A DNA stretch of 64,000 nucleotides from Macrosoma leucophasiata (taxonomy: Eukaryota; Arthropoda; Insecta; Lepidoptera; Hedylidae), in the NCBI GenBank assembly GCA_036365455.1, contig JAWQUS010000001.1, forward strand, positions 20,377,001 to 20,441,000, given 5' to 3'. The notes beneath the pieces are model-generated. The model had not been told where the DNA came from, ran no database searches, and was given only the letters and a program-made list of their open reading frames with translations. Shown here piece by piece: positions 32,303 through 43,120 of the stretch (positions within the stretch are counted from its first letter, which is position 1; every line of letters begins with the position of its first letter). The position numbers and the translations under genes were made by a program.

Positions 32303-32656
32303 AGAATCAGAATCAGAATCAGAAACTCATTTATTCATTTAGGGTGACAGGCACCTCTTATGACACGTCAAAAACAAACAAAATAAATTAAAGCGAATAA
32401 CAATTGATATACATGTCAAACAAGATAAAAAATATATGTAAAGTCAAGAATATCACTAAGATAAAACTAAATGTCATAAACTAATGTAAAAAGTATATCA
32501 GTAAAATGTCTCTTTTCCCCTTTACAAACTGATAACAAAGAGTAAAAAGAAAAGAAAAAGAGTCATTCTTTGTCATTCACCGGCAAAGTTCCAAAGGCCA
32601 ATATGATCTGAGAAAAACTTGCCGGAAAAAACTCAGTCGGCTCTTTTAAAAATATC
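32303..32656 (-). mobile_element. Retroelement 3' end with (AATCAG)n, copy 2
   Basis: Near-identical to 29655-30005. Its flanks (32240-32302 and 32657-32700) resemble, in complement, the continuous sequence 29085-29200, which therefore looks like the empty site. Confidence 0.8.
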
Positions 32657-32877
32657 TTGATGAGTTGATGTAAGCTCATAAGTTCTAATCTTGTGCGCTA
32701 TAATAGCTGCTACGGTACCGACAAACGTTCCACTTAGCATACATTACTATTCCAGGATACTTTGCATAGTGTTCATTTGAATGGGAATCACATGTAGGTA
32801 CCATCTTATTAAGCACAGATTGGTCATGTAACAATGATATGGATTGAACTTAATATATATATTTTTTTATTAATGAC

Positions 32878-33120
32878 TAGCTGACCCGGCTTCGTATTGC
32901 CTCACAGTGAAATAATATGTCAAAGATTTGATAGATACCTACGGACTATTTGTATGGGAAAATGAAATTGTGTTTTTGGTTACTTTCCTTCGATTTCTTT
33001 ATATTTTCTTCCCTGGACTTCCAAAAATCATTCGAAACCAAAATTAGGCAAATCGGTAGAGCCGTTCTCGAGTTTTAGCGAGACTAACAAACAGCAATTG
33101 ATTTATATAAATATAAGATA
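32878..33120 (+). repeat. AGCTG(ACCCGG) interspersed repeat
   Basis: gactagctgacccggcttcg, gactatttgtatgggaaaat, gagttttagcgagactaaca. The minus copy is at 19790-20045. Confidence 0.75.
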
Positions 33121-33800
33121 ATATGAACATATGTGAGGTAATACATCCAAGACATGTTTGTTTTCGTGTGTATGAAATTTGATTAAAAAATTGTTTTTGT
33201 TTTGATATGGCAAACAGATAAGTGAAGGTCGATCCTAATTCGGATCTTAGACTATGAGTTTCAATAAAATACTCGACTAATATTTTCACAACACTATTTT
33301 TCGGATTACGCGTAAATAAATCTGTTATAAATTAATGATTCATAACATGAGAATTAGTTTATTAGTCATTTTTTAGGTATGTTAAGAAAAAAACTGATTT
33401 CGATAATATTTCTAGGATACGTTAGAGCTACCAATCATAAAAATCAGACACTAAAACAGCGAGCACTCCAATAACTATGTCATCTCAGGCTTTGCTTTTT
33501 CTCGCTATCTACATAACAAAGTCGTACAATCAATCTATCCCCGGGGACCGGTTATGAGAAGTGAGGAGATGGTCGTATTTTTTTTTACGGCACCAACAAT
33601 ACCGGTCGTAATAATGCCTGCTGCAATATGCCGAAATTCTAAGGTTAAATTCCCACGAAAGATTTCGGAATATTGGCTACATGTTGCCACTTTAGGCTTC
33701 ATAAGGATCAGTGACACAACACGTTTAGAACTTTAGATATCTTTCCGGAATTTAATGTGTCTAACATCCCAAAATAAGAATACATTTTTTAATACTATAC
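33121..33800. other. No recognised feature
   Basis: Two 60-codon frames on opposite strands at 33535-33736 mirror each other and have no motif. Confidence 0.5.
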
Positions 33801-33804
33801 AGCG

Positions 33805-34560
33805 GTTATACGAAATTCTTCTTAAATCAAATTCTCGAATTTACATTTAAGATACGTGGGCAAACAAGGATCGTTAATGATAGAGAAAATTAAACAGAGC
33901 ATTCTTAACGATCTTCTCTGCGGGACAGAATGCCAGTTAAGCTGGGAACGAAAAGAGGAAATGTATATATGTATAATTATCGTAAATACGCTATATTATT
34001 TGTCCTGACAAAATATGTAAGTATATATTGTTAACCATTATTAATTTAATTTGTTTGATCTGCTTGACATCCGTGAAACACCAGGGTCCCAGATGAAAAT
34101 CAGCGTCAAGTCGATTGACGTGATCGACTTGACATGAAGCTGATCTGGACTCCCATTTGGACCAGCCGTGAGACTTAATCTCTTTTTTTTTTCTTTTTTA
34201 ATTGTTATTGTTTTTGCTTTTTGTTTAATTGTACCTGTGTACCAATCGTCTGGCAATTTGTGTCGTCATGTCTCTGTGCTGTCCAAATAAATGTTTTCTT
34301 TCTTTCTTTCTTTCTTACTCAAACTTTTGTAACCCGAAAATGAACCGAATACACATATTGAGTAACCGATCCAATTTGTTTAAAAGTTCTTGGAAGATGT
34401 CCGAGTAACAAACGTCCGCGTAGTCAATGGTGGGAACTATGGTATATTTATTAATCACGGTATATACTTTACGTGCATATAAAAATTCCATCTGAAATCC
34501 GTAGAGCTGCTTTAGCGTGATTAAGCAAGAAACAAATAAACATCCATACTTTCTCATTTA
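33805..34560 (-). pseudogene. CR1 ORF2 remnant split by a LINE tail
   Basis: On the minus strand, 34317-34440 encodes IDYADVCYSDIFQELLNKLD then RLLNMCIRFIFGLQKFE. 33840-33960 encodes the following part (SLRMLCLIFSI; YLKCKFE), both matching the C-terminal region of the ORF2 at 49076. The two halves join when 33961-34316 is removed. Degraded; no RT motifs left. Confidence 0.8.
33961..34316 (+). mobile_element. LINE 3' end with (TTTC)n tail, nested in CR1 remnant
   Basis: Same family as 4150-4527. It ends ccaaataaatgttttctttc plus further TTTC units, and is inserted at the gaggaaatg / ctcaaac position of the CR1 remnant. Confidence 0.8.
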
Positions 34561-34594
34561 AAGTTATGTTAGGGAGGTAGCAAAAGAGTATGCC

Positions 34595-35130
34595 ATCCTT
34601 AAGATAGACATTACGTGATCATATATAGTTACGATATTTAAGGTTCTTACACAACACAACAGCTGCATTTTATAACACAAAGACTGCGTTAGAAAAATCA
34701 TTTGCCATTTTATATTTTTTTATTATCATTTTCTAATATTCAAATATTCTTCAACAATAATAAAAAAAAATATTAAAACTTGACGAGTATACAAAATACC
34801 GACCATTCAAAGTCATCGACGCATCTGAAGGTTTAAATACGCAAAAATATATAATAAATAGAACAGTTCCCATGTCCCCACTCGAAAGGCATGTGTATCT
34901 CGTTTTACCCAATAAAACATGGAGGTTTTCCTGTTTGAGTCACGTCCACCGAGTTAAAGCCAGTTGAAGGTTTTACGACGACCATTTTCAGTAACAGCAC
35001 GAACGAGGCAACTTCTCGAGTGTAACTTAAACGATGTACAGAAGTATTGCGCTTGCAACATTTTGTGACCACTCCGAATTTAGTTGGCGTGAGCTCATAA
35101 AAACGATTTTTGAAATAAAATACCTTGGTA
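34595..35130 (+). repeat. Tandem duplication, copy 1
   Basis: Matches 35260-35750 at an offset of about 606 (aaaggcatgtgtatctcgtt; ttgagtcacgtccaccgagt; gtaacagcacgaacgaggca). Neither copy keeps a long frame, so this is not an exon pair. Confidence 0.85.
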
Positions 35131-35134
35131 TATT

Positions 35135-35260
35135 ATACTGCCTTTTATGTTATGAAGGTAGCAAACAAGTATCCAGTTCTAATGGATAGGAAGTGAATCT
35201 TGCTGCCTTTAGTCATCTAACAAATCAAAGGTCAAAATGCTGATGCGTTGCCACCCTTGA
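35135..35260 (-). mobile_element. Worn family A-like SINE core
   Basis: ttttatgttatgaaggtagc ... aggtcaaaatgctgatgcgt, following the order of family A's 3' half in minus. Strongly diverged; it sits between the two duplicate copies. Confidence 0.5.
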
Positions 35261-35760
35261 AATAGTTATTACGTGGTTATATATGTATTACAATAGTATT
35301 TTTAACATAAAGATAGCGTCATGAAAATCATTTGCCATTTAATGCTGTTTCAATTTTTATCATCAAGTTATAATATTAGGAAAATAGGAAAACTTAACGT
35401 GTACACAAAATATACCATTCAAATTCATAAACGCATCTGAAGGTATACGCAAAAATAAATAGAATAGTCCCCATGTGTACGTACTCGAAAGGCATGTGTA
35501 TCTCGTTTTACCCAAATAAAACATGGAAGTTTTCCTGTTTGAGTCACGTCCACCGAGTCAAAGTCAGTTGAGGGTTTTACGACGACCATTTTCAGTAACA
35601 GCACGAACGAGGCAACTTCTCGAGTGTAACTCGAGTGTAACTTAAACGATGTACAGAAGTATTGCGCTTGAAACATTTTGTGACCACTCCGAATTTAGTT
35701 GGCGTGACCTCTAAAAGATAACGTTTGAAATAAGGTAACTTAAATTCCACTTTATATAAT
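35261..35760 (+). repeat. Tandem duplication, copy 2
   Basis: Sister of 34595-35130; carries a 12-base internal repeat (ctcgagtgtaa twice at 35617-35640). Confidence 0.85.
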
Positions 35761-35913
35761 ATCTTCTTTAGCAAGATGGCAAACGAGTAGTGACTGGTGA
35801 TTCAGAGTGAATCCTTTTTACTGGTGGTAGAGCTCCAGTGACGTAACTCGCGGGCGTAGGCTCCACCGCATTACCTAATATACTTGCCGCTAAATGGTAG
35901 TGTTCAGCACTAT

Positions 35914-37281
35914 TCGCACTCTTTCGTGCGTGTGCCGCGTGCCGGATTGGACGTGTTATACCTATTCAATTATTACCGCTTAGCGCGGCATTAGCCGTCG
36001 CTCGAAACTTTGGTGGCCATGAGTGACACACAGATGGCAAACGAGCTGCTGGCGTTCTTGCAGCAGAAGCTGGATGTGATGGACGAGATATCTGCCATCC
36101 AAATCTGTTCATCAAATTTCAGCGAACAAGAAATCGCAACTGCCAAGGTTTTGCTGTATACGTCGCTTAACAGAAGCGACCAGAGGTGTCCCGTAGACGT
36201 GACGGGACTATGAAGAGTCTGCAGGACATAATTACCCTGCTAAAGGAGGTGGATCCAGATGAAGTTCCGACATTTGTGGCGAAGGACCTGAATAAATTGC
36301 CTCCGGTAACCTTCGACCATGTGGATATGACTTGCCTTTTGAGAAACATAGTTTCTTTGAAGGCGAGCCTAGCAGAGGTGCAAAATAAATTAGACGCCTC
36401 CCAAGTTACCGTCGCTGATTTGCGCAATCAAATAAATGAGTTGCGTAATACTGTGACGGTATCGAGGTCACCGACGGTATCTAATAACATCAACACCGTG
36501 CGAGGTGCTTGCCCCCTCGATGCATCGCCTGCAAGCTTCGCGTCAGCGGTATTGTCGCCGGCGCCGAGTGCTGTGACTGCGGTATGCGCTACCCGCGCAC
36601 CCCGCAGCCCGGCCCCCGTCCCTGCAGCCCCTCCCCGCGCTGCACGACCGCTAACACTACCGGTCCGAAAGGTCAATGACAGCGTTTCTGCGATGATTCC
36701 TGCGAAGCCCAGGCCTGAAAAGGCCACGAACGGGGCTGATGATAACGATGGTTTCGTGACGGTACAAGGGAGGAAGCGCCGTCAGCGAACCAACAAGAAC
36801 AGCTGCGGTAAGGCTCCGGTAGACCCCAATATAGGTCTGCACGCAGCGAATCGAACACGCCAGTGTACATCTCCCGCCTCCACTACACGACCGAGGCGGA
36901 AGACGTCGTAGACTTCTTACGTCGAAAGCTGAAATACACGCTGAGAGTGCAGCTGCTGGAGTCGCGCCGCAACGTCAACTTCAAGTCGTTCGTGGTGCGT
37001 GTGCCAACATTCCTGCTGCACCTCGTCATGGAGGAAAGCTTTTGGCCGCAAGATGTGGTGTTCCGTCGCTTCCGGGGACAAGTGCCACTCGAACGCACAA
37101 TGACACAGTGCAAGTGAAGTGTACTAATATAGCTATAAGTTGTATGTACTAACACAATATAATATATATTAATATGTATGTTAGTTTATAAGGTATATAT
37201 TTACATGGGCCTATTGTTTAATTATAATCAATTTTGTTGCCTGAAATAAATGGATAAATAAATAAATAAAAATAAAATAAA
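35914..37281 (+). mobile_element. ORF1-only retroposon, 1368 bp, ACTAT target duplication
   Basis: Flanked by ACTAT (35909-35913 and 37282-37286). It has a GC-rich leader (tcgcactctttcgtgcgtgt), one protein region (36019-37117), a 3'UTR and an A-rich (AAATA) tail at 37243-37281 preceded by AATAAA. No reverse transcriptase or endonuclease is present. It may be a HAL1-type element, an internally deleted LINE, or a processed copy of a host gene derived from such an element. Confidence 0.85.
36019..37117 (+). pseudogene. LINE ORF1-like protein, two frameshifts
   Basis: Chosen start ATG 36019 (gccATGagtgac). The N-terminus (MSDTQMANELLAFLQQKLDV) runs to about 36185, where a one-base shift moves sense to the frame containing KSLQDIITLLKEVDPDEVPT. 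That part spans 36186-36855, with a predicted coiled coil (about LLRNIVSLKASLAEVQNKLD), a proline/alanine-rich middle and a basic patch (GRKRRQRTNK). A second shift near 36860 leads to the C-terminal YISRLHYTTEAEDVVDFLRR and FKSFVVRVP...FRRFRG, ending TGA 37115-37117. The C-terminal block looks like the RRM-like RNA-binding end of LINE ORF1 proteins. The expected role would be binding element RNA. Proteins of this pattern are, in my recollection, common in moth genomes. It is richer in G+C than the surroundings. Confidence 0.75.
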
Positions 37282-37475
37282 ACTATCGTGTTCCGGTCAG
37301 GTGGTAATGTACAGCCCTGTAATTTCCGGCACAGAGGCCTGCATAACACCTTAGGCCTCAGGAGTGGTAACGCATCTGCATTTTGACCTTGGTCTTTGTG
37401 TGGGTGTCTATAGGTTGCAGTCATCACTTAACATCAATGGGAACTGCATGCTTGTTTATTGCCATTACATACATA

Positions 37476-38041
37476 AACAAGCCTGTAGGAACAAAAAGGA
37501 AAAAATTAAGTTGCTTTGCCAAACTTGATTTATCGCTGTGATAGCAATTACTTGGTCATATATTACCTACAATTTTTTTCAAACAAAGAACAGCGACAAC
37601 AAAATCAGTCGCTATTCAATACTGTCTTTGTTTTATTCTATTCTGTTTATTGAGTTTTAATAGTTTTCTAGAACATACTAAGAAAATACTTAAAAAAATA
37701 CGTATGTCCAAAATATTTATAACATTTTAAATCATTGACGCATCTAAAGATCTAAAAAAAATGTTAAAGATAAAGGAATATAAGGAATATGTCCTAAATT
37801 ATAATAACATAATGTGGCTCACCAGTAAAGTATGGCCATTCATCAGATATTACATCTTTAATTTAGTAACATTCTTGTTACAAGGCATCCACGCAGAGGA
37901 TGGATCGCTCTTTACATCGAAGTACTTCATCAATCAATTGCTTTCTAGTGGCCCGATAACAAGACTGCTGATCAATCCGACCGACACAATCTTCCGCGTG
38001 GTAATCCAATATCGTTAAGCTGCAATGTTGTTATTTGAAGA
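37476..38041. other. No recognised gene
   Basis: The 85-codon frame at 37761-38018 (MLKIKEYKEYVLNYNNIMWL) has no domain I can place. Part of the region (37500-37760) faintly resembles the 34.6-kb duplicate. Confidence 0.4.
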
Positions 38042-38370
38042 CATAGGGCAACACGGACCACCGGCAGCTGCGGGCCACCGGCAGCGGCGGGCCGGAGGGG
38101 AGTTGCCATATGCAGATTTTCCCCTCTGTCAAAGTACATCACAAATGTACCTGTGCCTGTGGCCTAGATGTTCAAATGTGTGCGTGAAATTGTTTATGTA
38201 TTTTGTTAAAGTCAAGGTGTGAGTTTCGAAGTAATAGTCTATTTTTGTAGAGTTTGTGTAGGCACACGTATTTTTCCCCGCAAAAAATGACAGACTGTTT
38301 TGCATCGGTTAGAAACGCTATGGCTACTCCCCTCCGGTCCTCCGCGGCCGGTGGCCCGTGTTGCTCTATG
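38042..38370. mobile_element. CATAGAGCAAC MITE, copy 1
   Basis: Ends catagggcaacacggaccac and the complement of ggtggcccgtgttgctctat g form an inverted pair that extends to ccggaggggagt(t/a)gccata. The flanks give an imperfect 8-base match (tttgaaga / gttgaaga). Same family as 57608-57893, opposite orientation. No ORF. Confidence 0.8.
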
Positions 38371-39048
38371 GTTGAAGATTATTTCTGATTGATCAATGCT
38401 CTCTGGGAGCGCGGGTTTTATTGCCCGAGCGTACTTACAATGAGTTTCACTAACAAAGTAAGACAAGATTTGATCGATTGAAGTAATGAAATACAATTCT
38501 CAATTTATTTATGAAATCAAAAAATAACTATCTATTCGCTCGCTGGTCTACACGAGTTGTGGTCATTTTCATTTTAAACATGTGTGTTTTTTTTTTATAA
38601 AGGTGGCAGAGCAGCAATTTACATGAATGGAAAATAAAAATAACAGCCTGTAGATATCTACACAAAAATGTATGATCCAAGTGCATCTAACATACTATAC
38701 ATAATAAGTACTACAGATACTACTAATAAGTTGTTTTGTATCTGCTGTATTTAGTACTCAACAACACTATGCTATGAAATCATTTTTAATGTTGATGATT
38801 TTTTCTTGATTATAAGAACATCTTAAAGAAAATTTATTTCCTGTGCCCTTGTAACTGATCTAAAAGTAAGTTTACCTGAGAATAACCGGTGAACATACAA
38901 GAAAAAAGGTTTCAAAGATAAGACTATCTATCCCTTTTCATTCTTGTTACTTTTTTCTTAAAAAGATTTTTTAAGTGCACGTCTTATACGTTTATCATCA
39001 ACACCGATATCATATGAACCAGTGTCAAAAGGAACCTAGATTTGTTTT
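38371..39048. other. No recognised gene
   Basis: AT-rich. A worn SINE-like scrap (ttttataaaggtggcagagc) lies at about 38596. Confidence 0.45.
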
Positions 39049-39049
39049 T

Positions 39050-39298
39050 TTTTTCAAAGAAAATGGAAAGAAAAATTAGACTTCAGGCGAGACTCGAACT
39101 CGCGGCCACTGGGAATCTAGTCCAGCCGCTCTTCCAATTCAGCTGCCGAAGTCCTGCCCGATTTGTCAAATCTTTCCTTCACATTTATTGCATTGCCTTA
39201 TGGTGGCAGTAGCGCCATCTATTGCCACACTATTCCATTTTTCATTAAAAATAAATATATTTCACAAGCATGTGTTAATGCGAAAAAATATAAAACAA
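39050..39298 (-). mobile_element. Family F SINE
   Basis: Minus copy: inverted tail (cgcattaacacatgcttgtg) first, then tggcaatagatggcgctact, then the tRNA-like unit (box B region gagttcgagtctcgcc), ending with the tttttctttccatttt tail. The same arrangement as the other copies. Confidence 0.8.
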
Positions 39299-39786
39299 CG
39301 TAGATTTGGCCTACTTCGCGATACTTTAGAAGGTAAACCAAGAACTTTTATAGGTATGTGTCAGCAGCCAATAACGATGAAATGACAAATCTGCTTCGCT
39401 ACCTCAATGTTAGCAAAAACAAATAACTTTACTTGTACATCATCCTAGCGCAGATTGTAGCCTCAATAAAAAGTTCGACCATACGTCACCTATGTAAATA
39501 TTTCACGGCATACCTTAACCGGGTTAGAAAGGAACAAAAAAAAATTACAAATCGTAAAACTGTACTGAACGTTACTATGTTAGGTCCATGTTATGAGCGT
39601 TTAGATTTAATATTTCATTGGCATGCTCCTTGTTATATATATTATGTTCTGTGTATTTGAATGTGACGACGTTCCATAAGGAATTGTCAATAAAGTCAGT
39701 TTGTTACCAACTAGCTTGTTTGATTGACCAAATATATAATACGTGGCGACGAGGATCGGATAATTTTCGTTGATTTATTTTCAAAA

Positions 39787-41235
39787 ATGTCTTCCGGTAT
39801 ATCGTTTGGCGCTCTTTCTACCTTCGACCACCTCTCACAAGAGTGGAACAGCTACAAGTCGCATTTAAATCAATGGTTTATTGCAAACGATGTAACTAAT
39901 GTGTCCGACAAAATGGCGGTCAAGCGACGGGCTATTTTGTTGAGTGCATTATGCGAGTCAACGTTCAAGGTGGCGTGTGACCTGGCATTACCGAATAAGG
40001 TGGAAGAATTGGACTACGAGGTGATACTAAAACTCCTCGATGATCACTTCACTTCGAAACGATTCGGATTTGCAGAAAAGTCGGTGTTTTATTCTGCAAC
40101 ACAACGGCCAGGTGAAAATCATACTCAATGGGCGGCAAGGATAAGAGGATTGGCAGCTCATTGTGCGTTTAAAAATTTGGAAGAAGCTTTGCTAGATAAA
40201 TTTATTATGGGCATGGCAGCGGGACACGAACGGGACAAGTTGTTCGTACAAGACCAGCGGGAGCTGACCCTAGCTAAGGCTATCGACTTGGCAGAGAGTG
40301 TGCGCTGTGCGCGTCAGGCCTCGTCGCTGGTGGCAGCAGGGTCGAACGGCGCCGGCTTCATCACCGGTGCAGTGCATCCAGATGGCGTGTTCAATATCTC
40401 CAAAAAGGAAAAATGTAGCGTGTGCGGTTTTTCAAACCACAAAGCCGATCAGTGTCGTTTCAAAAACTACAAATGTAAAAAATGCAACAGTAAAGGGCAT
40501 CTTCGTAAGATGTGTCCCGGCGGGGATAAAGTCAAATTCGTGGAGGTAGGTACTGTGGATGAAGGAGATGATGGCGAGTGTTTTTACAACATTAGGTGCG
40601 TGAAGGGTAAACCTATGACGGAACGGGTTATGATCAATGGTCTGGCTTTAGAGTTCAAAATAGATAGCGGGTCTGCAGTAAGTGTTATCTCTGCTAAAAC
40701 TTATCAATTATATTTCAAACATTTACCATTGTCACTAACCAACAAAAGGTTGTTTAGTTACACCGGAGGAAAAATAGAGACGCTAGGAATAGTGTTATTG
40801 CCTATTTCTTTTAGTGGTCATACTCATACGTTGAGTGTGCATGTGGTGAGCGGCGGCGGACCGCCGCTGTTGGGTCGTGACTTCATCCAGGAGTTCGGGC
40901 TCGAGTTGGTGCCCGCGACTGCGCCGGTGCACGTCGTGTGCACGCAGCCGCACCCCGAAGGCGATATGAATATATTATACAAGAGGTATTTGAAATGTTC
41001 CCTAAAGTTTTTTCCCTTAGTCTTGGATCGTTTAATAAGTTCACTATTGATCTACGTTTATAACCCGACTTTAATGCGATTTTTTTTAAAGCTAGACCTG
41101 TATCATACCCATCGTACCCATATGCATTAAAAGAGAAAATTGATAAAGAATTAGATCGTATATTGGAGTTAGGTATTTTGGAACCTGTCGAACACTCATA
41201 TTACGCGTCGCCCGTGGTGCCGGTAGTGGGTAGCA
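39787..41235 (+). pseudogene. Gag-protease-(RT start) of a Gypsy-type element, broken
   Basis: The start is taken at ATG 39787 because the 21 codons upstream overlap the primer-site region. Numbering from that ATG, a capsid-like gag occupies 1-200, two CCHC zinc knuckles (C-X2-C-X4-H-X4-C) lie at 210-223 and 230-243, and a retropepsin-like aspartic protease follows with DSG at 293-295 and LLGRD at about 361-365. Gag would package RNA and the protease would cleave the polyprotein. The frame stays open to 41130, but from about 40985 sense moves to another frame. That frame has an in-frame stop near 41058 and then the reverse transcriptase N-terminus (about 41075-41232; KEKIDKELDRILELGILEPV). 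Catalytic YXDD is absent. Not functional for transposition on its own. Confidence 0.85.
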
Positions 41236-41454
41236 GACCACTATGGATGTGTTAAACCTTTCTTCACCTAATGGTAGACATCATTTCGATACCTACTTTG
41301 CAGTACATCTCTATTTTGATGTAACCTGATAATTACGATCTTTTAAGGAAAACAGTAATGTACTGCAAAGAGTTACTACTTTGTAGTTACTGTTTTTAAA
41401 TCAATGGCCAAGAAATTCAGTTCTAATAACATGTTTCGAACTAAATAAAAAAAT

Positions 41455-41652
41455 ACGCAAATACGCTTACACTCACAACCCCACACTAGGTATAAACCTG
41501 TGTCGTGGGTGCCGTTGTACACATCCAACATATACACAAACACCCAGACCCGAAACAAATATCTGTAGGCCATACAAATATTTGTCCCGGTGCGGGGATC
41601 GACCCCGCGATCCTTCGAATCGAACGGTCGTCTCACACCGCTGGGTCGTCAG
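41455..41652 (-). mobile_element. Family P SINE nested in the LTR element
   Basis: Plus-strand text acgcttacactcacaacccc ... tgcggggatcgaccccgcga; the minus strand carries the head with a B-box-like site. Head slightly truncated (gctgggtcgtc). Confidence 0.8.
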
Positions 41653-42180
41653 AAACATTCTTTTTCAATGGTTGTTGTGGTTAGAGTCAAAATTTGAGAA
41701 CCCTTCGATTTAATAATTTAATGAGATTGTAAATGGCACTACTGTTTAATAACAATTTAAAATCATAACATTTTAAGTATTCACATGGGACTATAATAAT
41801 AATATAACCCATATATCCAATCTGTTTACTTATTTTATGCATATGTATGTACAGTACTGTGAACGTATTTTTGACTTTCCCGTGAAATATTAATATAGGT
41901 ATCATTAAGTTTATTAAACTCTATAAAAAAGACCATCCCCTAAATTCCTGAAAAATTACATCAATAACCGTGAAATGTTTTAACTCTTCCAATGTTTACA
42001 AAGAGAAATAAATGTATTTGTATGTCTCTATGCGCAGATTGAATAAAGTAGTAACGTATGTAAATATTTCACAGCAACCCTTAACTGGGTTAGAGGGGAA
42101 TAAAAAAAATGACAAATCGTAAAATTGTGTCCTGAACGCTACAATGCGAGGTCCATGTCATAAGAGCTTGTAGTGTTTCT

Positions 42181-42510
42181 GTTTGTAATGGTGCAGAGAT
42201 GGAAACGGTTTTTTCTGACGAAAATTGATGCATTCTTTATAAAAAATATATGAATAATTATATTCCATACAAAACTTCACCCCCACTTCATCCTAAAGTC
42301 GTATATTTTTTTGTCACAGTTAATAATTGAATTAAAAACAAAGGACATTCATAAAATTAAAATAAAAGTAATGCATAAAATGGTTTCACATTACACATTT
42401 TCTTGCGTAAGAAAAAGGAAAAACTAAACTCTCTTTTTAGTTCATGCCTGCTTATGGGTCAGTTATAGTCACTTAGAGTTTCTTTATAGAAAAAATCTCT
42501 CCAATGTATA
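42181..42510. other. No recognised feature
   Basis: AT-rich and unassigned. Confidence 0.5.
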
Positions 42511-42517
42511 GCCCCGT

Positions 42518-42680
42518 AATCACTTTCACAGAAACATAACAACTTAGGTCTCAGGGACGGCAAAAGGCACCAGCATTTTGACCTCTAGTCTTTGTGTGGG
42601 TGTCTATAGGCTGCCTATAGGCTACAGTTAACATTGATGTTAAATGATGACTCATTTAACATCAATGTTAACTGTATCGA
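42518..42680 (+). mobile_element. Family A SINE fragment ending in a perfect hairpin
   Basis: Core (ttaggtctcagggacggcaa; tttgtgtgggtgtctatagg), a short duplication of ctgcctatagg, then 42624-42675: a perfect inverted repeat with 24-base arms (acagttaacattgatgttaa...) and a TGAC loop, made from the SINE's own tail sequence. Confidence 0.85.
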
Positions 42681-43036
42681 ATTTAGATTTACGAATTATT
42701 GTTTTTTTTATGCATTGAACTTAACATACACTTTGTTTATCTGCGAATGTGTACAAGGCTAGACGCTTAATGGATTTTGTAAACTGGGTCTCAGGGTGCC
42801 CAAAATACAGGCTCTGCCTAGTTTGGGGTCCGATGGCTAATTAGCATAAGAAAAATCAATCCTAGTTTTAAATATACTCATGTACGAATGTCTTTGTGGA
42901 TGCAATAAATGATTTATGAAATTATGAAAATTATGAACTGCATGGGTGATTGCCACCTTCGTTAAGTTCATTTAAAAATCAAATATAATATTAACATTAT
43001 CCGTAATAAATATCTCATTAGAATAGTAATTTATTT
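42681..43036. other. No recognised feature
   Basis: Unassigned, AT-rich. Confidence 0.5.
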
Positions 43037-43047
43037 ATTTTGATATC

Positions 43048-43109
43048 TTCTTAGGTTTTCGCGAGCTACACTCATTGAAATAAATCCGTAAAAATAGTTT
43101 TATTTCTAT
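43048..43109 (+). mobile_element. FB foldback element, minimal 62-bp copy, 11-bp target duplication
   Basis: ATTTTGATATC at 43037-43047 and 43110-43120. The insert is only the asymmetric extension (ttcttaggttttcgcgagct acactca in two parts) joined to the last ~30 bases of the element (ataaatccgtaaaaatagtt ttattt). The extension is therefore a genuine part of the element. Confidence 0.85.
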
Positions 43110-43120
43110 ATTTTGATATC

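Larger units (their letters stand above)
35821..37475 (+). mobile_element. Family A SINE split by an ORF1-only retroposon
   Basis: The first 93 bases (actggtggtagagctccagt ... ttcagcactat) end at 35913. The SINE resumes at actatcgtgttccggtcagg (37282) and ends catgcttgtttattgcca. The ACTAT repeat marks the insertion. Confidence 0.9.
39356..42180 (+). mobile_element. Gypsy-type LTR retrotransposon, internally deleted
   Basis: Left LTR about 39356-39743 (approximate start tgtgtcagcagcc). It is followed by tggcgacgaggatcgg, a primer-binding-site-like sequence, then gag-protease and the first part of reverse transcriptase to about 41232. A decayed second LTR lies at about 41955-42180 (aataaccgtgaaatg; gtaaatatttcacagcaacc; aatcgtaaaattgtg), matching the left LTR at 39370-39600. 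Most of pol is missing. A family P SINE sits in the deleted zone. Confidence 0.8.

Noticed and set aside
34805..35750. Duplicated exon
   Set aside because: The two copies do not keep a common open frame; small indels, including a 12-base repeat, break it.
36428..36727. 99-codon minus frame rich in Gly and Ala
   Set aside because: Shadow of the G+C-rich, Pro/Ala-rich part of the ORF1-like pseudogene on the plus strand.
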